Part shown: positions 45,281 to 57,015 of the stretch, in pieces
How positions within the stretch are numbered: position 1 is the first letter of the stretch
Layout of the letters: each line of letters opens with the position of its first letter
NCBI GenBank assembly: GCA_003550325.1
Contig: QKWP01000240.1
Span: 97,392 to 161,391 of the forward strand
From: Gigaspora rosea
Lineage: Eukaryota > Glomeromycota > Glomeromycetes > Diversisporales > Gigasporaceae
Direction of reading: 5' to 3'
DNA: 64,000 nt
Translations under genes and position numbers: made by a program
Notes under the pieces: model-generated
The model's database searches: none
What the model saw: the letters and a program-made list of their open reading frames with translations, nothing else
What the model was told of the DNA's origin: nothing

Positions 45281-45283
45281 TGA

Positions 45284-45976
45284 GTGGACCTTCAACGTCT
45301 TCTGATATATTTCCAAACTAAAATTTTAACTGATTACTCTTCTATCCCGTGTGCCTACTGTTCAATACCTATGATGAAATCTTCTACTCAATGGATTTCT
45401 TATGATCAAACGGAAGATTATCCTTTGTCTTTTATTTTTGATATCGCCGTGTATACTTGGGTAAATAATCGAAACTTGACCCAAGTTGCAGTTTGTAGTG
45501 GATATAAAAAACAATCCACTAGACGATATCCACCTATATTAACACCCATACCTTCCGAGATTTGTAATGTCCCAATACAATATAGAAAATATCTCTCTCC
45601 AGTTCATATGAATTGCTCATTAGGTCGCTCACCTAGGACAAATCATTATACCAATTATCGTCACCTTGAAGGATCAATAGGAATTACTCATAATTACAGA
45701 TCTTTGCAAATATACTATGGTTCTATTGGCGCATATCTAAACGCCAATGAGCCAATATCATGGTTTCACCCCTCTTTAATTCCGGCCTCTGAATGGTTAA
45801 AACAAAATAATATCCTAATTCAAAAGTATCATTTAAGTTTAATATCCACTCCTCCAACCCCAACTTCTTCTGTTCCCGTTCCTTTACCTCTAGCAAGACA
45901 ATCGATTGATGGTCACTCTTTTCATAACCTCCATCGTACCAACCTTCCCGATGAAACTCCACACCCCCTGATTTAG
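45284..45976 (+). pseudogene. RepHel N-terminal region (DUF6570-like)
   Basis: Contains SSIPCAYCSIPMMKSSTQW with a CX2C pair, PIQYRKYLSPVHMNCSLGRS, TNYRHLEGSIG, YYGSIGAYL and WFHPSLIPASEWLKQNN. This pattern occurs ahead of the Helitron-like N domain in fungal Helitron proteins (recalled, not searched). The frame is open for about 230 codons but has no ATG start of its own and is followed by stops near 45975. Confidence 0.65.
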
Positions 45977-46035
45977 TAGTTCCAAATCATCTATTTTCTT
46001 GTGAAATTCATGATCAAGACGCTCATCATACTCGT

Positions 46036-46374
46036 TTGATTGCTGCTTCGTTACTGAATGATAACAATACAAACCTTCCTATTCTTTTTAGCAATCCTGA
46101 TCTGGAAGCTCTCATTTTTTCTGACTTATTTCCCAATGGTAAAGGTCATTATGAAGATATCAAAAGGTGTTTAAACCTTCAACCTTCTATCGATTCCTAT
46201 AGAAAATACAGAAAATTAAGGATGTTATGCCCGGACCCCCACTTTCGCTTACACTGGTATTGGCCACATTGGTCTTATCTTACCCTAGAAAAAAAACGTA
46301 ACTTTCAAAACCAGAACCGTTTACTTTCTACTCGTTCGGTTAATCGCCAATGCCACCCGACAAGGGCAAACTAA
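46036..46374 (+). pseudogene. Helitron-like N domain, first part
   Basis: LPILFSNPDLEALIFSDLFPNGKGHYED matches the F-P-x-G-x-G-H opening of the Helitron N domain, followed by RKLRMLCPDPHFRLHWYWPHWSYLTLEKKRNFQNQNR. Frame changes follow around 46370, and coding character fades after about 46560. Confidence 0.7.
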
Positions 46375-46885
46375 TTGCTGAAAGTTCCTACAATAATCGC
46401 CCTATTATCAATGAATCAAAGACTACCACGATTCCTTCTTATCTCAGAACCGCTGCCCCCTTCTTTAAAAAAAACAGTACCAGGTATTAATACAGACCAA
46501 GACTTAGTTAATTATTATTTTACCTGTCTTTCCTTGATTGTTTATCCAACTTATCATTTACTTTGTTGAGTATCAATTCGTTATCCTATCACTTACATTT
46601 ATGTTACATTATATCTAAGTGAAATTCTTGTAACTCTTTGTTAACATGTTATAATACCTTTATAATACCTTAAATTTGACCATTTATCAAACTTTCTTAG
46701 CTTTTCCTATCTTATTAGGTTATATTGTATTGATAGCCTACAAACCATCTATTAAATTAGCCACTTAATTAATATATTTATAAGTTATTAGCCTATAATA
46801 ATTTACTTACCGCAATTTTTTTAAAACTTCTACTAATTAATCTTTCTTATATTCTCCCCTTCCATTCAAACTCCAGGTTAATACT

Positions 46886-47600
46886 ATGATACGTGCGTAT
46901 GGCCTACCCCAGATTTTTTACACAATGATGATGGCTGAACACAAATGGTCACACTTGCGCACGATTTTACTTACTACTGATAATCAAGATCCTCTATCTT
47001 CCAATCGTCCTTTACATGTGTATATGTTTTACCGAAACTACCTAAACAATATCCGGAATAAGTTATAGAAAAATTCGAAACTAGTGGGTTGGGAAAAATG
47101 GGAACACTTTTTTGAGTGGGATGAATTTCAAAATAGAGGCACAATTTATACACATGGTTTTGCTTATACTGAAAAAAAAACTCCTCACCTAATTTCTTTA
47201 AATACAATTCGTGCTAATATTCCTGATCCTAGTTTAGAGCCAGATCTATACTGATTGGTTACAATCTTTCAAATCCACCATTGTGGTCACAGATGTAGAC
47301 CACAAGGCCATGCTGAAGATCAATACTCTAAAGGCTTTCCCTAACCCCTTTCGGAACATACTTATTGTATGCCAAACAATCTTCGTTTTATTTATCGGCG
47401 CACTAAAGAAGAAGATAGAATGGTTGTCCCTTACCATTCTGAAACTTTATTTATATGGAGAGGTCATATAAATTTTCAGTACATAACATCTAATGGATTC
47501 GCCAAGTACATAACCAAATACGTAACGAAACCAGAACCTTCTGAGCTCTTTGACGTTGATGAACAAAATGACTATAGAAGGCATATTTTAGCATGACAAT
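46886..47600 (+). pseudogene. Helitron Rep (HUH) nuclease region
   Basis: Starts with RAYGLPQIFYTMMMAEHKWSH and PLSSNRPLHVYMFYRNYL (46886-47068). The HUH-like motif reads FQNRGTIYTHGFAYTE (about 47125-47172), where the first His of H-x-H is Tyr. The catalytic Tyr pair is in GFAKYITKYVTKPEPSELF (about 47500-47550), the Y-x-x-K-Y-x-x-K form of Helitron Rep, which cuts and joins single-stranded DNA during rolling-circle transposition. Stops and frame changes separate these pieces. Confidence 0.8.
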
Positions 47601-48430
47601 TAGGCGCTATGGAACTGATAGTCCTCTTACTCCAATATCCTTTAACCATATGTTCCATCTACGTACTCTACCTTCCTTCTGCCCCGTCTGACTTAGGCCA
47701 AGATCTGTCAAACCTGTCCACTTGCTGACCCGCCTAAATGATACTGGAGATGATGATATTAATAGTGATGGCAAGTCTTTTTATTTATACACTGAACACC
47801 TCAATATTTACACCTCAGTTTTCTCTATCTTATTAAAGTTATTTCGCAGATCAGTATAGTATAAATGAGCAGATCCATAAAGCATAGGCTGAATTTTTAG
47901 ATCTATACTATACTGATCTGGTATAATATATATTAGCATTAGGCTTAGGGTTAGGGTTAGGAATTATAGCTGATTGGTGTGGTATAGATTTAATAATTTG
48001 GCCTATACTATAAGGATCTGCTCACCTATACCATACTGATCTGCTATAATCTCCTTATTAATTGTGCCCCAATTACTCTATACTGAAATACTTCGTATTA
48101 ATCGATTAAGTTATGCTTTTTTTATTTTTTTAATACACTTTAATTCATAATTGTATATCTCTTTTGTTATAAATTGTACCTCTTAATTTATATAATACTA
48201 AAAATATTACATATTACAATTCGCCTTCGTTAAAAAAAAATTATAAATCATGATAACCTTTACCAGAACCATTTACTCGTGATAATTATATAAATTATTA
48301 AAGATTAATATCCAAACCTCAAAACAATAATGCATCTAAGAATAACACAGTCCCTATAAAATTATTATCAAAATAATTTTACTTCAACATTCGCTGCTTA
48401 TGTAACTTACCTCACTTGTAAATCCTTCTT
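47600..48430. other. Non-coding interruption of the Helitron
   Basis: Between Rep and the linker. It holds the telomere-core hairpin element (47846-48044) and AT-rich DNA; other text is not recognisable. Confidence 0.5.
47846..48044. mobile_element. 199-bp inverted-repeat element with telomere-like core, inside Helitron
   Basis: The left arm GCAGATCAGTATAGTATAAA continues TGAGCAGATCC..AGCATAGGC, and the right arm (reverse complement) GCAGATCAGTATGGTATAGG continues TGAGCAGATCC..TATAGGCC. Pairing covers about 85 bases with mismatches. The centre reads GGCTTAGGGTTAGGGTTAGG (about 47941-47960). No coding capacity. Its presence in the decayed Helitron dates its insertion after the Helitron. Confidence 0.8.
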
Positions 48431-48800
48431 GCCTTTTTTTATCTTACTATTTCCAGATTGTAATGAAATCCTCCCTTACTGGGATGATGCCATCGACAAG
48501 TATTTTGACCATCCGAACCACGAATTTTCAATGCTATTACTTACCCTGACTACTTTTGACAATACAAGATCAGATCTAGACAGCCTGCTCAAAACTCCCG
48601 CCTTTTTCATGCAAGAGACCTTGAAAACTGAGTAGTTGTGCAGAGAAAATTGCCCATCCTTTTGAGATTTACCTTGTACAAGATAGAAGATGGTGAACCG
48701 TTCTATTTCCAGCACCTTCTTTTCAAATTCCCTGCTAGATCTGAACAAGAACTACTAGCTGGATTCAGCACATACAGGGATTGATTTGCTGCAGTTTTCC
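48429..48800 (+). pseudogene. RepHel linker between Rep and helicase
   Basis: CNEILPYWDDAIDKYFDHPNHEF then, in other frames, KIEDGEPFYFQHLLFKFPARSEQELL: the segment that lies between Rep and the PIF1 helicase in fungal Helitron proteins. Broken by at least two frame changes or stops. Confidence 0.65.
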
Positions 48801-48844
48801 CCATTCGATACCGTCAAGAAACTGAAGCACAAAGAAATAGCTAC

Positions 48845-50343
48845 TTGTATCAAAAAACTTCCCTATCTGACTCTTATATCACCATATTGACCACCCTATT
48901 GCAAGACCTAAAAAATGATGATCTTTCCAATTTAATTTTAAATCAATTCCTTTCATTAGAAAAACATCATCCTTACCTTATCTCTCGTTCTTCTCTATCT
49001 TTAGATACGGAGCAATATAGAGTATACTCTACCCTTTGCAATATATGGGGGCCTGCCTCTGCTGGAAAATATCCTTATTTTTTTCTTACGGGCTTGGCTG
49101 GAACAGGAAAAAGTTTTTTACTATACCAAATACTTTGCTATTTGCAATCGAAGAATTTAACCTACTTACTCATGGCCTCCACTGGCGTGGCAGCTTAAAA
49201 TATAGACAGAAAAACCTTGCACTCTGTACTAAAAATCTGATTTCTTGATGGTCACTATGAAACCTTGGTTCATTCGAACCCTGAAGATGAATCTGATTTA
49301 AAAAAAGTAAATGTTATAATCATAGAAGAAATCTCGATAGTTGATGGAGACCTTTTCACCTTCACTAATAATACCTTTGCCAGAATCTACAACAATAACC
49401 TTGTATTCGGAGGTATATCTAATAATATTATCTAAAACTATTAATCGTTTAATTAACTAAAATCAACAACTAAATGATTAATAACTTTACCTAATTATTA
49501 ATGAATTAACCAACTGCTACATTAATTTATTAAATACTGTTTGATAAAATTAATTAATTAACTATTATCCGGTTAATTAACTAATTGATCAGTTAATCAT
49601 TTCTTTATTTATTAACTTATCTTTTTTAATCTGACTTTAGTCAAATTACCTTCCCTATTTTTATAAATTAAATCTTCTAAAACTGTTAAACAATTTGATC
49701 CATTAATAAACAAAAATTACTTTATGATCAATTTAAAAAAGATCCTTACCTAGCTAACCAATTATATTCTATTCTCATGTACCAAACACTAGGTATACCT
49801 ACCTTGGTCGTAGGTAACCTAGCCCAACTACCTCATGTCAAACCAAAATAAGTTTTTCAATCAACCGCCTGGTCCCCTTTCTTTAAGCTATTTCTATCTG
49901 TTCCGCAAAGGCAATGAGATGAACTAGAATTTTACAATATCCTTCAAGAAATTCGTGTTGGCAGACTATCTGATACCTCTATCTCTATTATCCGCTCGAA
50001 AGTTAATGCCAATAATAATCCCATGCAATTTTATGATACTACTCACATCGTAGGAACATGCCACGAAGTGCAAAACATAAACAACCTATTATGCACGTAC
50101 CTTCCTTTTGACCATGAAGACTTGGAACCTTTCCAATCCTTAGCTGAAGACACTATTGACTTTGAACTCCTAGATCATGATCACCATTACTCCCAATTCA
50201 AACACCTGACAAACTTACCGAATTCAGTACATCTCCAAGAAGGTGCTCGTGTCATGTTTTTGAATAACAAATTATTCAATAATGATATATGCAATAGATC
50301 TATCAGAATTATAACAAAACTTATTGACATCGACAATTATTAG
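48845..50343 (+). pseudogene. PIF1-type helicase region of RepHel
   Basis: Walker A is FFLTGLAGTGKSFLLY (about 49081-49128), motif Ia is LLMASTGVAA (stop TAA right after, 49195-49197), then NIDRKTLHSVLKI, the Walker B-like IIIEEISIVDGDLF (about 49315-49355), LPTLVVGNLAQLP (about 49796), and VHLQEGARVMFLNNKLFNND in the last open piece (50023-50343). PIF1 helicases unwind DNA 5' to 3'. An AT-rich non-coding stretch at about 49440-49740 interrupts it and could be an insertion. Several stops lie in frame. Confidence 0.8.
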
Positions 50344-52472
50344 ATCGTTTCGAAACTCAACTACCTAAAAATCATTTAAATAATGTTAATTAATGCTCTG
50401 AAACCCTCTAACTTATTAAAATTAGATACCCACCCAATTGAAATCAACTGATATCACAAATTCTCACTAAATTTGTTTAATTAACCAAACTTAATAGCTA
50501 CCGTTTAATAACTTGACTTTTTGACTTATTTAAAATTCTTGAATTGAGCCTGTTGCTTTTATCGTTTCAAATTCGATTCTACAAATACCTAACTGACCCA
50601 GCCATTTCAAATAAATATTATACATAAAAATTTAACGAAAAACTTAACCTCGGAATTCAGATCCTTTTTATAACCATAATCTGAAGCCTCCACTTATCTT
50701 AATCATTTCTAGATTACCCCGCTGAATTTATCACGAATCCTTTCTATATAATACAGATACTATACAGATCAGATACGCTTATAATTATCTAATCTCCCAA
50801 AAACTTCTCATACCATCTCTTAACTATACAAACCTATAACTTTGAACCCTATAACCTTACTCTCCTCTCTATGCAAATGATAATAATGAAGATATGCACT
50901 TTCTAGTAAATGGTTTATATACTTTAAGTAAATTTCGAGGTGGATATACTCAAACTATTTCTCGTCTCATAGTTCAGTGGACAGAACAGAACCATGAGGA
51001 AGCCCGTGTTGTCTTCCTCTCCTCCCTATGCCGACGATTATAGCGACGATCATGCCCTCTTAAACATTTATAAGAAAAATTATATTTAGGAAGGAAACAG
51101 TCAGATCCTAAGCCTACCCTTAAGGGTTATGACTGCTCCAAAGAAACTAGTCAGAGGCCCTATTGCTTAATATTAAAGACGAAATTTTTTGCTTGACTAG
51201 GTACATCCGTGCTAATAAATCTGTCTATTATTTTATCAAAATCTACCTTACAAAAAATTGAAAAAAAATTAAAAAAATATTTTATTCGATGTTATCTATC
51301 CCTATTAAATATATCTATTTAATCAAACTACATTTGGTAAACAATACCGCAAGTACGTGCAACTTCCCTGCATATTATAATTATATATTTTACCATGCTA
51401 AGCCCTTTATAGAATTATGCGTGCTCAATTTCCTACAAATATGATTAAGCTAAACGATTATAGTAAAATGACCACAGTCCTGAAACAAAATACAAACATA
51501 TGATAGATCCCAACTTTAGCCGCGTATGCGGTGCATCCTTTCCTGTTCATCATCACGTATTTCACACTTGAATCAGAAATACGATCCTTTATATCGTACT
51601 GCGTCTGCTCTGCGTACTTCGTTACACTAACAGCTAACTTTTCCATTTTTTTATAATTTATAATACATCCCAATACGAAATGGGCCGAGATTCGATGGTG
51701 GTACAGTACAATTCCGTAACCGTTTAAACTACAGACCGATCACTAATGACGTTTCGTACTGAACCTCTAATATACCTAATTACCAATATTTATTGAAGTA
51801 CATCACTCCACGCACCTAAAACTTAAAACAATTTTAATTTATCCCTCATTTTAATCAACGTACCGCCTCTTGCTTTACTTCGCATAACCACAAGGAACCT
51901 TGATTCGACTAACCGTCTCAAACCTTTATCAACATAACCGTCTCGAACATACTGAATCAATTTAAGGTTCGTGAGATAAAATTTTTCTCCTAATGAATCG
52001 TGTAAAAATTGTATAATTCTTTTTAACTTTTTTTCGATTTATCTGTAATTCAAATCAAGTGCTCTATTAAGATCGACAGATTTATTATTGAGTGCGACCA
52101 GACTGGTCCTCCTATCCTGATTTCAAAAGCATATCCTCTATTTACTAGAATTTACATTTCAAACTGTGATTTTCCGTTACTATCACCCCTGTTGATGTAT
52201 TACTTTATTGTCTGCAATTATTCCGTGATTAATACCACCCTTAGATCTAAGCTGATTCGTTGATTATTATTTAAAAACTTTCCGTGATAAACCTCGATTC
52301 TGATACTGACCGAATCGTTTGACTTCGGACTGAACTGTTGCCATCCCTATTTACGACCCGCCGTTGGCTTCCTTGATAACCTGCTCACTGCATCTGCATC
52401 CTCTGGATGCGAACCTTGTTCCCATAATCAATACTATTGTACCAATGAATAAGCACGTGACGAATGTTTAAT
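50344..52472. other. Intergenic stretch after Helitron
   Basis: No gene recognised. A short open piece at about 50875-51045 (HFLVNGLYTLSKFRGGYTQT..) may be a gene fragment of unknown origin. The minus-strand frame 51458-51673 has no domain. Base composition is somewhat less AT-rich at 51850-52440, which hints at decayed coding or repeat DNA. Confidence 0.45.
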
Positions 52473-52622
52473 TAGGGATTGGAACCATTTAACTGCCTAA
52501 AATTTTTCTTAATCGTTTAACCATTAACCGTTTAATTAGGCCGGTATTAAAATAATTCCGGCCCACGACCAACATAATTCTCCCGGAACTATAAAGCAAT
52601 TTTTAAATGGTTCCAATCCCTA
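52473..52622. mobile_element. hAT-type MITE, copy 2 (150 bp)
   Basis: The ends TAGGGATTGGAACC and GGTTCCAATCCCTA are perfect inverted repeats and the interior matches copy 1 at 2856-3014 (for example GCCGGTATTAAAATAATTCC and GCAATTTTTAAA). No matching 8-bp flanks could be seen here. Confidence 0.8.
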
Positions 52623-52679
52623 ATCAATACAATTGATTCATTAAACTATTTTTTTAATAATAAAAATTTACTCTCAAAC

Positions 52680-52777
52680 TAGAGGTGCAGGCGAATCGTC
52701 AGCTTAAACCGTAACTAGCTAAAACTTATGTCGTAACTAGTTACAGCAATCATTGGGACAATTCGCCTGCACCTCTA
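52680..52777. mobile_element. Tiny hAT-like MITE, 98 bp
   Basis: The ends TAGAGGTGCAGGCGAAT and ATTCGCCTGCACCTCTA are perfect 17-base inverted repeats. Flanks TCTCAAAC (52672-52679) and CCTCAAAC (52778-52785) match at 7 of 8 positions. TAGAGGTG at the ends suits hAT transposons. Confidence 0.8.
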
Positions 52778-53011
52778 CCTCAAACCCATTCTGACAGATT
52801 GATTAAGGTGCTTTCCGATTTCCAGATTCCGTGATGCATGAAAAATCATTAGTCACTTGAAAAGCGCAGTAAATCCACATTTGTATTATAAATTTTTGTG
52901 AAAATTTTTTTTTTGTTTTAAAAGCATTAAATTTTGGTATATAATCACATTTTACAATGGATTTACATACTAAATTTCTAAAAACTAATATTTAGACTAG
53001 TTAGTTATGAC

Positions 53012-54551
53012 CAGTGTTGGTTTGGACTGGTCAGTGGTCAAGCTTGACCAGACCAATTTGACCAATTTGACCGGTCTGGTCCAAGGGTTTAATACTGGTC
53101 AAATTGGTGAAATAAAAAAATATATAATATATTTACATTAACTAATTAAATTAAACTATTTAGCTAATTGTCTGGAGCGTAGCGGAGGACTTTATATGTT
53201 TACATAAGGTGATACAAATGTTACATTTTTGATGCATCAATAATGGTAATATCAAAAATGTAACTTCTGTATTTGGTGTCTGTCCGCATGTGTATAATAG
53301 TTACCTTTTTGATACATCATATTGTTTTGATTTGTGTCGCATCAAAAAAATGAAATTAGATCTTAGTTGTTATTGCGCTTCAGACACACAAATGCTGTGC
53401 ATTAACCTAGTTTAATAATTTGATTTATTTAAAACCTTTTTAGTTTGTATATCAAGAGTACTGTATTTATTAATTCAACAATTTAAAAATAAATTATTTA
53501 AGTTTATTAAATAATGATTATTTGTTTTATAGCAATAAATTTGTTGTTATTTATAAATAATTTATTGAAAAGTTAAATTATATATATATACCAAACCTAA
53601 ATTGGAAGGAAACTACCACTATAAAGGCAGACCTGCGAATTGGGGATACGAACAAAATAACGAATCACCCAGTGGGAAGTAAGATGTACGAAATATAGCT
53701 CCCTGGCCTAACCAACGGTAGAACACCAACCGCTCTACAAGAAGTTGAAAGTAGTACAGAAATGTATTACAAAATCCAGTTGGGAGTTGCTGTATCATAT
53801 AGGAGGAGTGAGAGCTAGCTTGCTGAGAATAGGGGTAGTTCTTGCTCAGGCCAGTTACGCAACATAGCCGGTGCTCACCTACCTTTAGGGAAAGTATCTG
53901 CTAACCAATCCAGATAGCATATCTGCATTAATATACGATAGATTACTGAGAGTAGTGGGTACAGCAAGGCTCGCCCCCACCATTGGAGGAAGGTAGTGGC
54001 TTGAGATACGGGCTAGGTTACGGTAGCATTTAAGAGATGGCTTGAGATACGAACCTGGCAGCAGCAGCACTACAGGTACTACTAGTGGGTAATCTTGGGA
54101 CACCAAGGTTTAGGAAGTAGCCGTGAGGTTACGATTGTCTAGGCAAGGCCCTCGCACCTACTTGGAAGTATAGGATCAGCAATATGAGAGAAGCAGGGAA
54201 TATAGTGATTAGCCAAATGACAAAATAGGGAGTAGTCCAAAAATCCAGGTCATACAGAAAATAGGGTATGGAAAGCTCTAGTAGGTTTAGGTCACAGATA
54301 GTCAAGAATGTCTGAGTCTGTAGTACTTGAATAGTATAACATTGTATCACATAAACATTACTCAATAAAGTCTTCGAGGCACAACCTCACCTTAAAAAAA
54401 AAAATTATATATATATATATTATATTTATATAATTAAATTATTTAATTAATAATTAAACCATTTGACCAATTTGACCAGACCAGTTTGACCAAAGGCCCT
54501 TTGAACATTGACTAGCAAATTTTTGGTCGACCAGTAGTTTAGACAACACTG
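53012..54551. mobile_element. hAT-like non-autonomous element, 1.54 kb, with nested retroposon
   Basis: The ends CAGTGTTGGTTTGGACTGGT and (reverse complement) CAGTGTTGTCTAAACTACTG are inverted repeats typical of hAT (CAGTGTTG). Flanks GTTATGAC (53004-53011) and GTTATAAC (54552-54559) match at 7 of 8. Subterminal TTGACC/GGTCAA words are dense at both ends, probably transposase-binding sites (inference). No transposase is visible. The middle is occupied by a poly(A) retroposon (53590-54404). Confidence 0.85.
53590..54404 (+). mobile_element. Poly(A) retroposon nested in hAT element, 0.8 kb
   Basis: A block with much higher GC than its surroundings, starting CCAAACCTAAATTGGAAGG and ending AATAAAG..CACCTT plus about 12 A. 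AAATTATATATATATA precedes it (53574-53589) and AAATTATATATATATATA follows the A-tract, consistent with a target duplication of about 16 bases. It has no convincing open frame (short minus-strand frames at 53885-54365 only). It is most likely a SINE or the 3' part of a LINE. Confidence 0.65.
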
Positions 54552-54773
54552 GTTATAACCCAGACTTTGCTAAGAAGGCAAAGTCCCTAACTTAGTCTAT
54601 AATATTATTAATATAGTTTGGAGATGTGTTGTATTTGATAAATAGGGTATACTATTTTGCAAGTTTAAGATTAGCATTTTATAGTGTTGTCTTTTTGCAG
54701 TGTATTGTTTGTATACAAAGATGTATTTTGGTGTGGTAGTATTTGGTTAAGTTGTTGGTTATTATATAATTGG

Positions 54774-54846
54774 GTATCTTTGTGGTTTAGTTGGTAGCAC
54801 TATAGTATCCAGATTCTTTTCTGAACTTGGTTGCAATTTTGTGTAG
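54774..54846 (+). other. tRNA-like segment (possible SINE head)
   Basis: TGGTTTAGTTGG (54783-54794) fits the polymerase III A box and TTGGTTGCAAT (about 54828-54838) is a weak B box at the right spacing. The segment sits at the start of the C-poor block, so it may be the head of a heavily mutated SINE. Confidence 0.35.
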
Positions 54847-56894
54847 TAAATAAGTAGAGAAATTAATTTGTAGATTGGTTTTATTAACAATTTGGTTTAA
54901 TTCTTTTGTTGTAGTAAAAGATAAAAGGCCAAATATAATACAAGTAGTTATAGTTGCTGAATTTGTATAGCATATGTTTGGAGAAATTAGCCTTTGGACA
55001 AGATGAAGTATGTGGATTGTTAAGGTATTGTGTTTACAAAGTGCTTTGGCTATTGTATTAGTAATGATTTCCTTAGACTTGTATTGTTGTTTTTGTAGTT
55101 TAAAAGATGATAATTGCTTTCTGAGGCTTTAGTATAGCAAGGGCATGTTGTATTTAGAGTATTTATTAGAATATCATTTGTTGAGTATGTCTAGAATTAG
55201 TAATAATATCTTGAGTTTAAATGCCTTAATATAAGAGTATTTAGGGCTAGTTTCTTTTGAAGTTAAGAAGCATCTGTAGTTTAAGTTGTTGTAAAGAATG
55301 GTTCAGTTAGTATAGGCTTAAAGTGAATTCCAGATTCGAAGTTGGGCCTGTGCATGCCATTGGGCAAAGTGGCTAGTATTGTGCAGATGGTATAAGAATT
55401 TGCAGGTATTGGATTTGACATTAGTATGTTGCCAAGCAAGAATTAGTATATTATATCTGAGTTTATTATTGTAAATATTCTTTTTGAATTAAGAGCTATT
55501 GGGTTGAGTAATAATAGCTACTATATTGTTGTGCATAAAGTTGTATATAAGAGTTTTATAAGCTTTTAGTGCTTTTATATATGATCTAGCTAGACCAATT
55601 GTTTATTTGATATATTTGATATATATTGTATATAGTTAATTAATAGTTCACAAATAAATAAGAATGGCAATTGGAGAGATTTTATAATAAAACATAGTAA
55701 TACAAAAATTACTTTTTCTATATAAATGTACATATTTTAAAATTTAAATTGCTTGTAACTTTAATATATTAAACCAATTTTATCAATCTTACTACTATTA
55801 GAATTACAAAACCAGCTCTACAACTTTTACGAAAGTCTTTTTAGAACTTTGCTTAATAAAATATCAACTTTATATTGTAGGAAAGGGTATTTTTGTATTA
55901 TATATAAATATATATATATGTCATTATAAGAAATTATTATTAGCATTCTCATTTATTCATGGACTATTAGTTAAGTTATAAATGAATTGCGCAACATGTT
56001 GAAATAGTGTTTGTTAGTTGTTATATTAATTGTAGTATTGAATATAGTGATTAGAGAAGTGCTATTTCTTAAATTTTTTTTGCAGACAAATTAGTTTACA
56101 ACTCTTTTATAAATTTAAATTTTTTTAATAAATTTTAAATGTTAATTTCATCTATATTTTCTCTAATTAAAAGTTTAATTTTAGATTTGTTTTATCAGGA
56201 CCCTGAACATCTCTCATATAGTTTTGGATAACTGAGATAAACAATGAATAACATGTGAGGTTTTTTGTGAGATCAATCTGAATTGAAATTTCTTTCTAGA
56301 AGATTCTTTTAGGCGTAGCTCTATATTATTTTAAATTCCTTTACTTTTCTTATTTGTACATATAATATTTAGATAAGGCATTTCTTTGTGCAGTATTATA
56401 TAATTTTTATAGTCTGTTTCAGATGCATTTTTTTTAGACTCAGATTCTACTAAGTATTTACTTAGGTTAGACTTCATTGAAACAGAATTATCTTTGTTCT
56501 TTTTATCTTTTATTTTTATTTTGTTCAATTTTGGTTGTTATTATAGGTTTTTTGATGCTTTCTCCCTTTTTTTATTTCCTTTTTTTTCTTTTTTTTCGAG
56601 TTTTTTTTCTTGATGGTTTGTTATTCTTACTATAGATGCTAGATAAGAGGAATTTAAAGAAATTCTGATTTGATGAAGCTAGCCATAAGTTTTAATTCTT
56701 TGGATTAGTGCAACGAGGCACATTTGGGTATCTACAAGGCAGCCAGATAGAGTGAGACTTCAAATTAGAAGAGGTGTAGTAATAGATTTAATTTTGTAAT
56801 CAGATTAATTTTATTATAATTTTTTCTAATAAAAGTACTCATGAGTTCATCAAAGAGGAAAAAAATATTGGCTGAACCAAGATTAAATTAATGT

Positions 56895-57015
56895 TTTTTA
56901 ATATCCAACAAAAAAAGTTACTATGTCCAATCAAAATTATTTGGACAATTGGACATTGTCCAAATGTTCAAATATCCAAAATCCAAATGTCCAATATCAT
57001 ACATGCCATCTCTGA
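56895..57015. repeat. TGTCCAAA word repeat, possible hAT subterminal region
   Basis: Repeated (A)TCCAAATGTCCAA/TTGGACA words in both orientations end in ATCATACATGCCATCTCTG, which resembles a hAT right end (CAGAGATGG reversed). No left end was found, so the assignment is tentative. Confidence 0.35.

Larger units (their letters stand above)
44999..50343 (+). mobile_element. Decayed Helitron (RepHel) body
   Basis: Coding pieces occur in the order expected for a Helitron RepHel protein: N-terminal DUF6570-like region (45284-45976), Helitron-like N domain and Rep (46036-47600), linker (48429-48790), PIF1-type helicase (48845-50343). They lie in several frames with many stops and at least two non-coding interruptions (about 46570-46880 and 47600-48430). 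Helitron termini (5' TC, 3' hairpin plus CTRR) were not identified, so the true ends are unknown. Confidence 0.8.

Noticed and set aside
51458-51673. 71-codon minus-strand frame
   Set aside because: No recognisable family and low coding character in an otherwise empty stretch.
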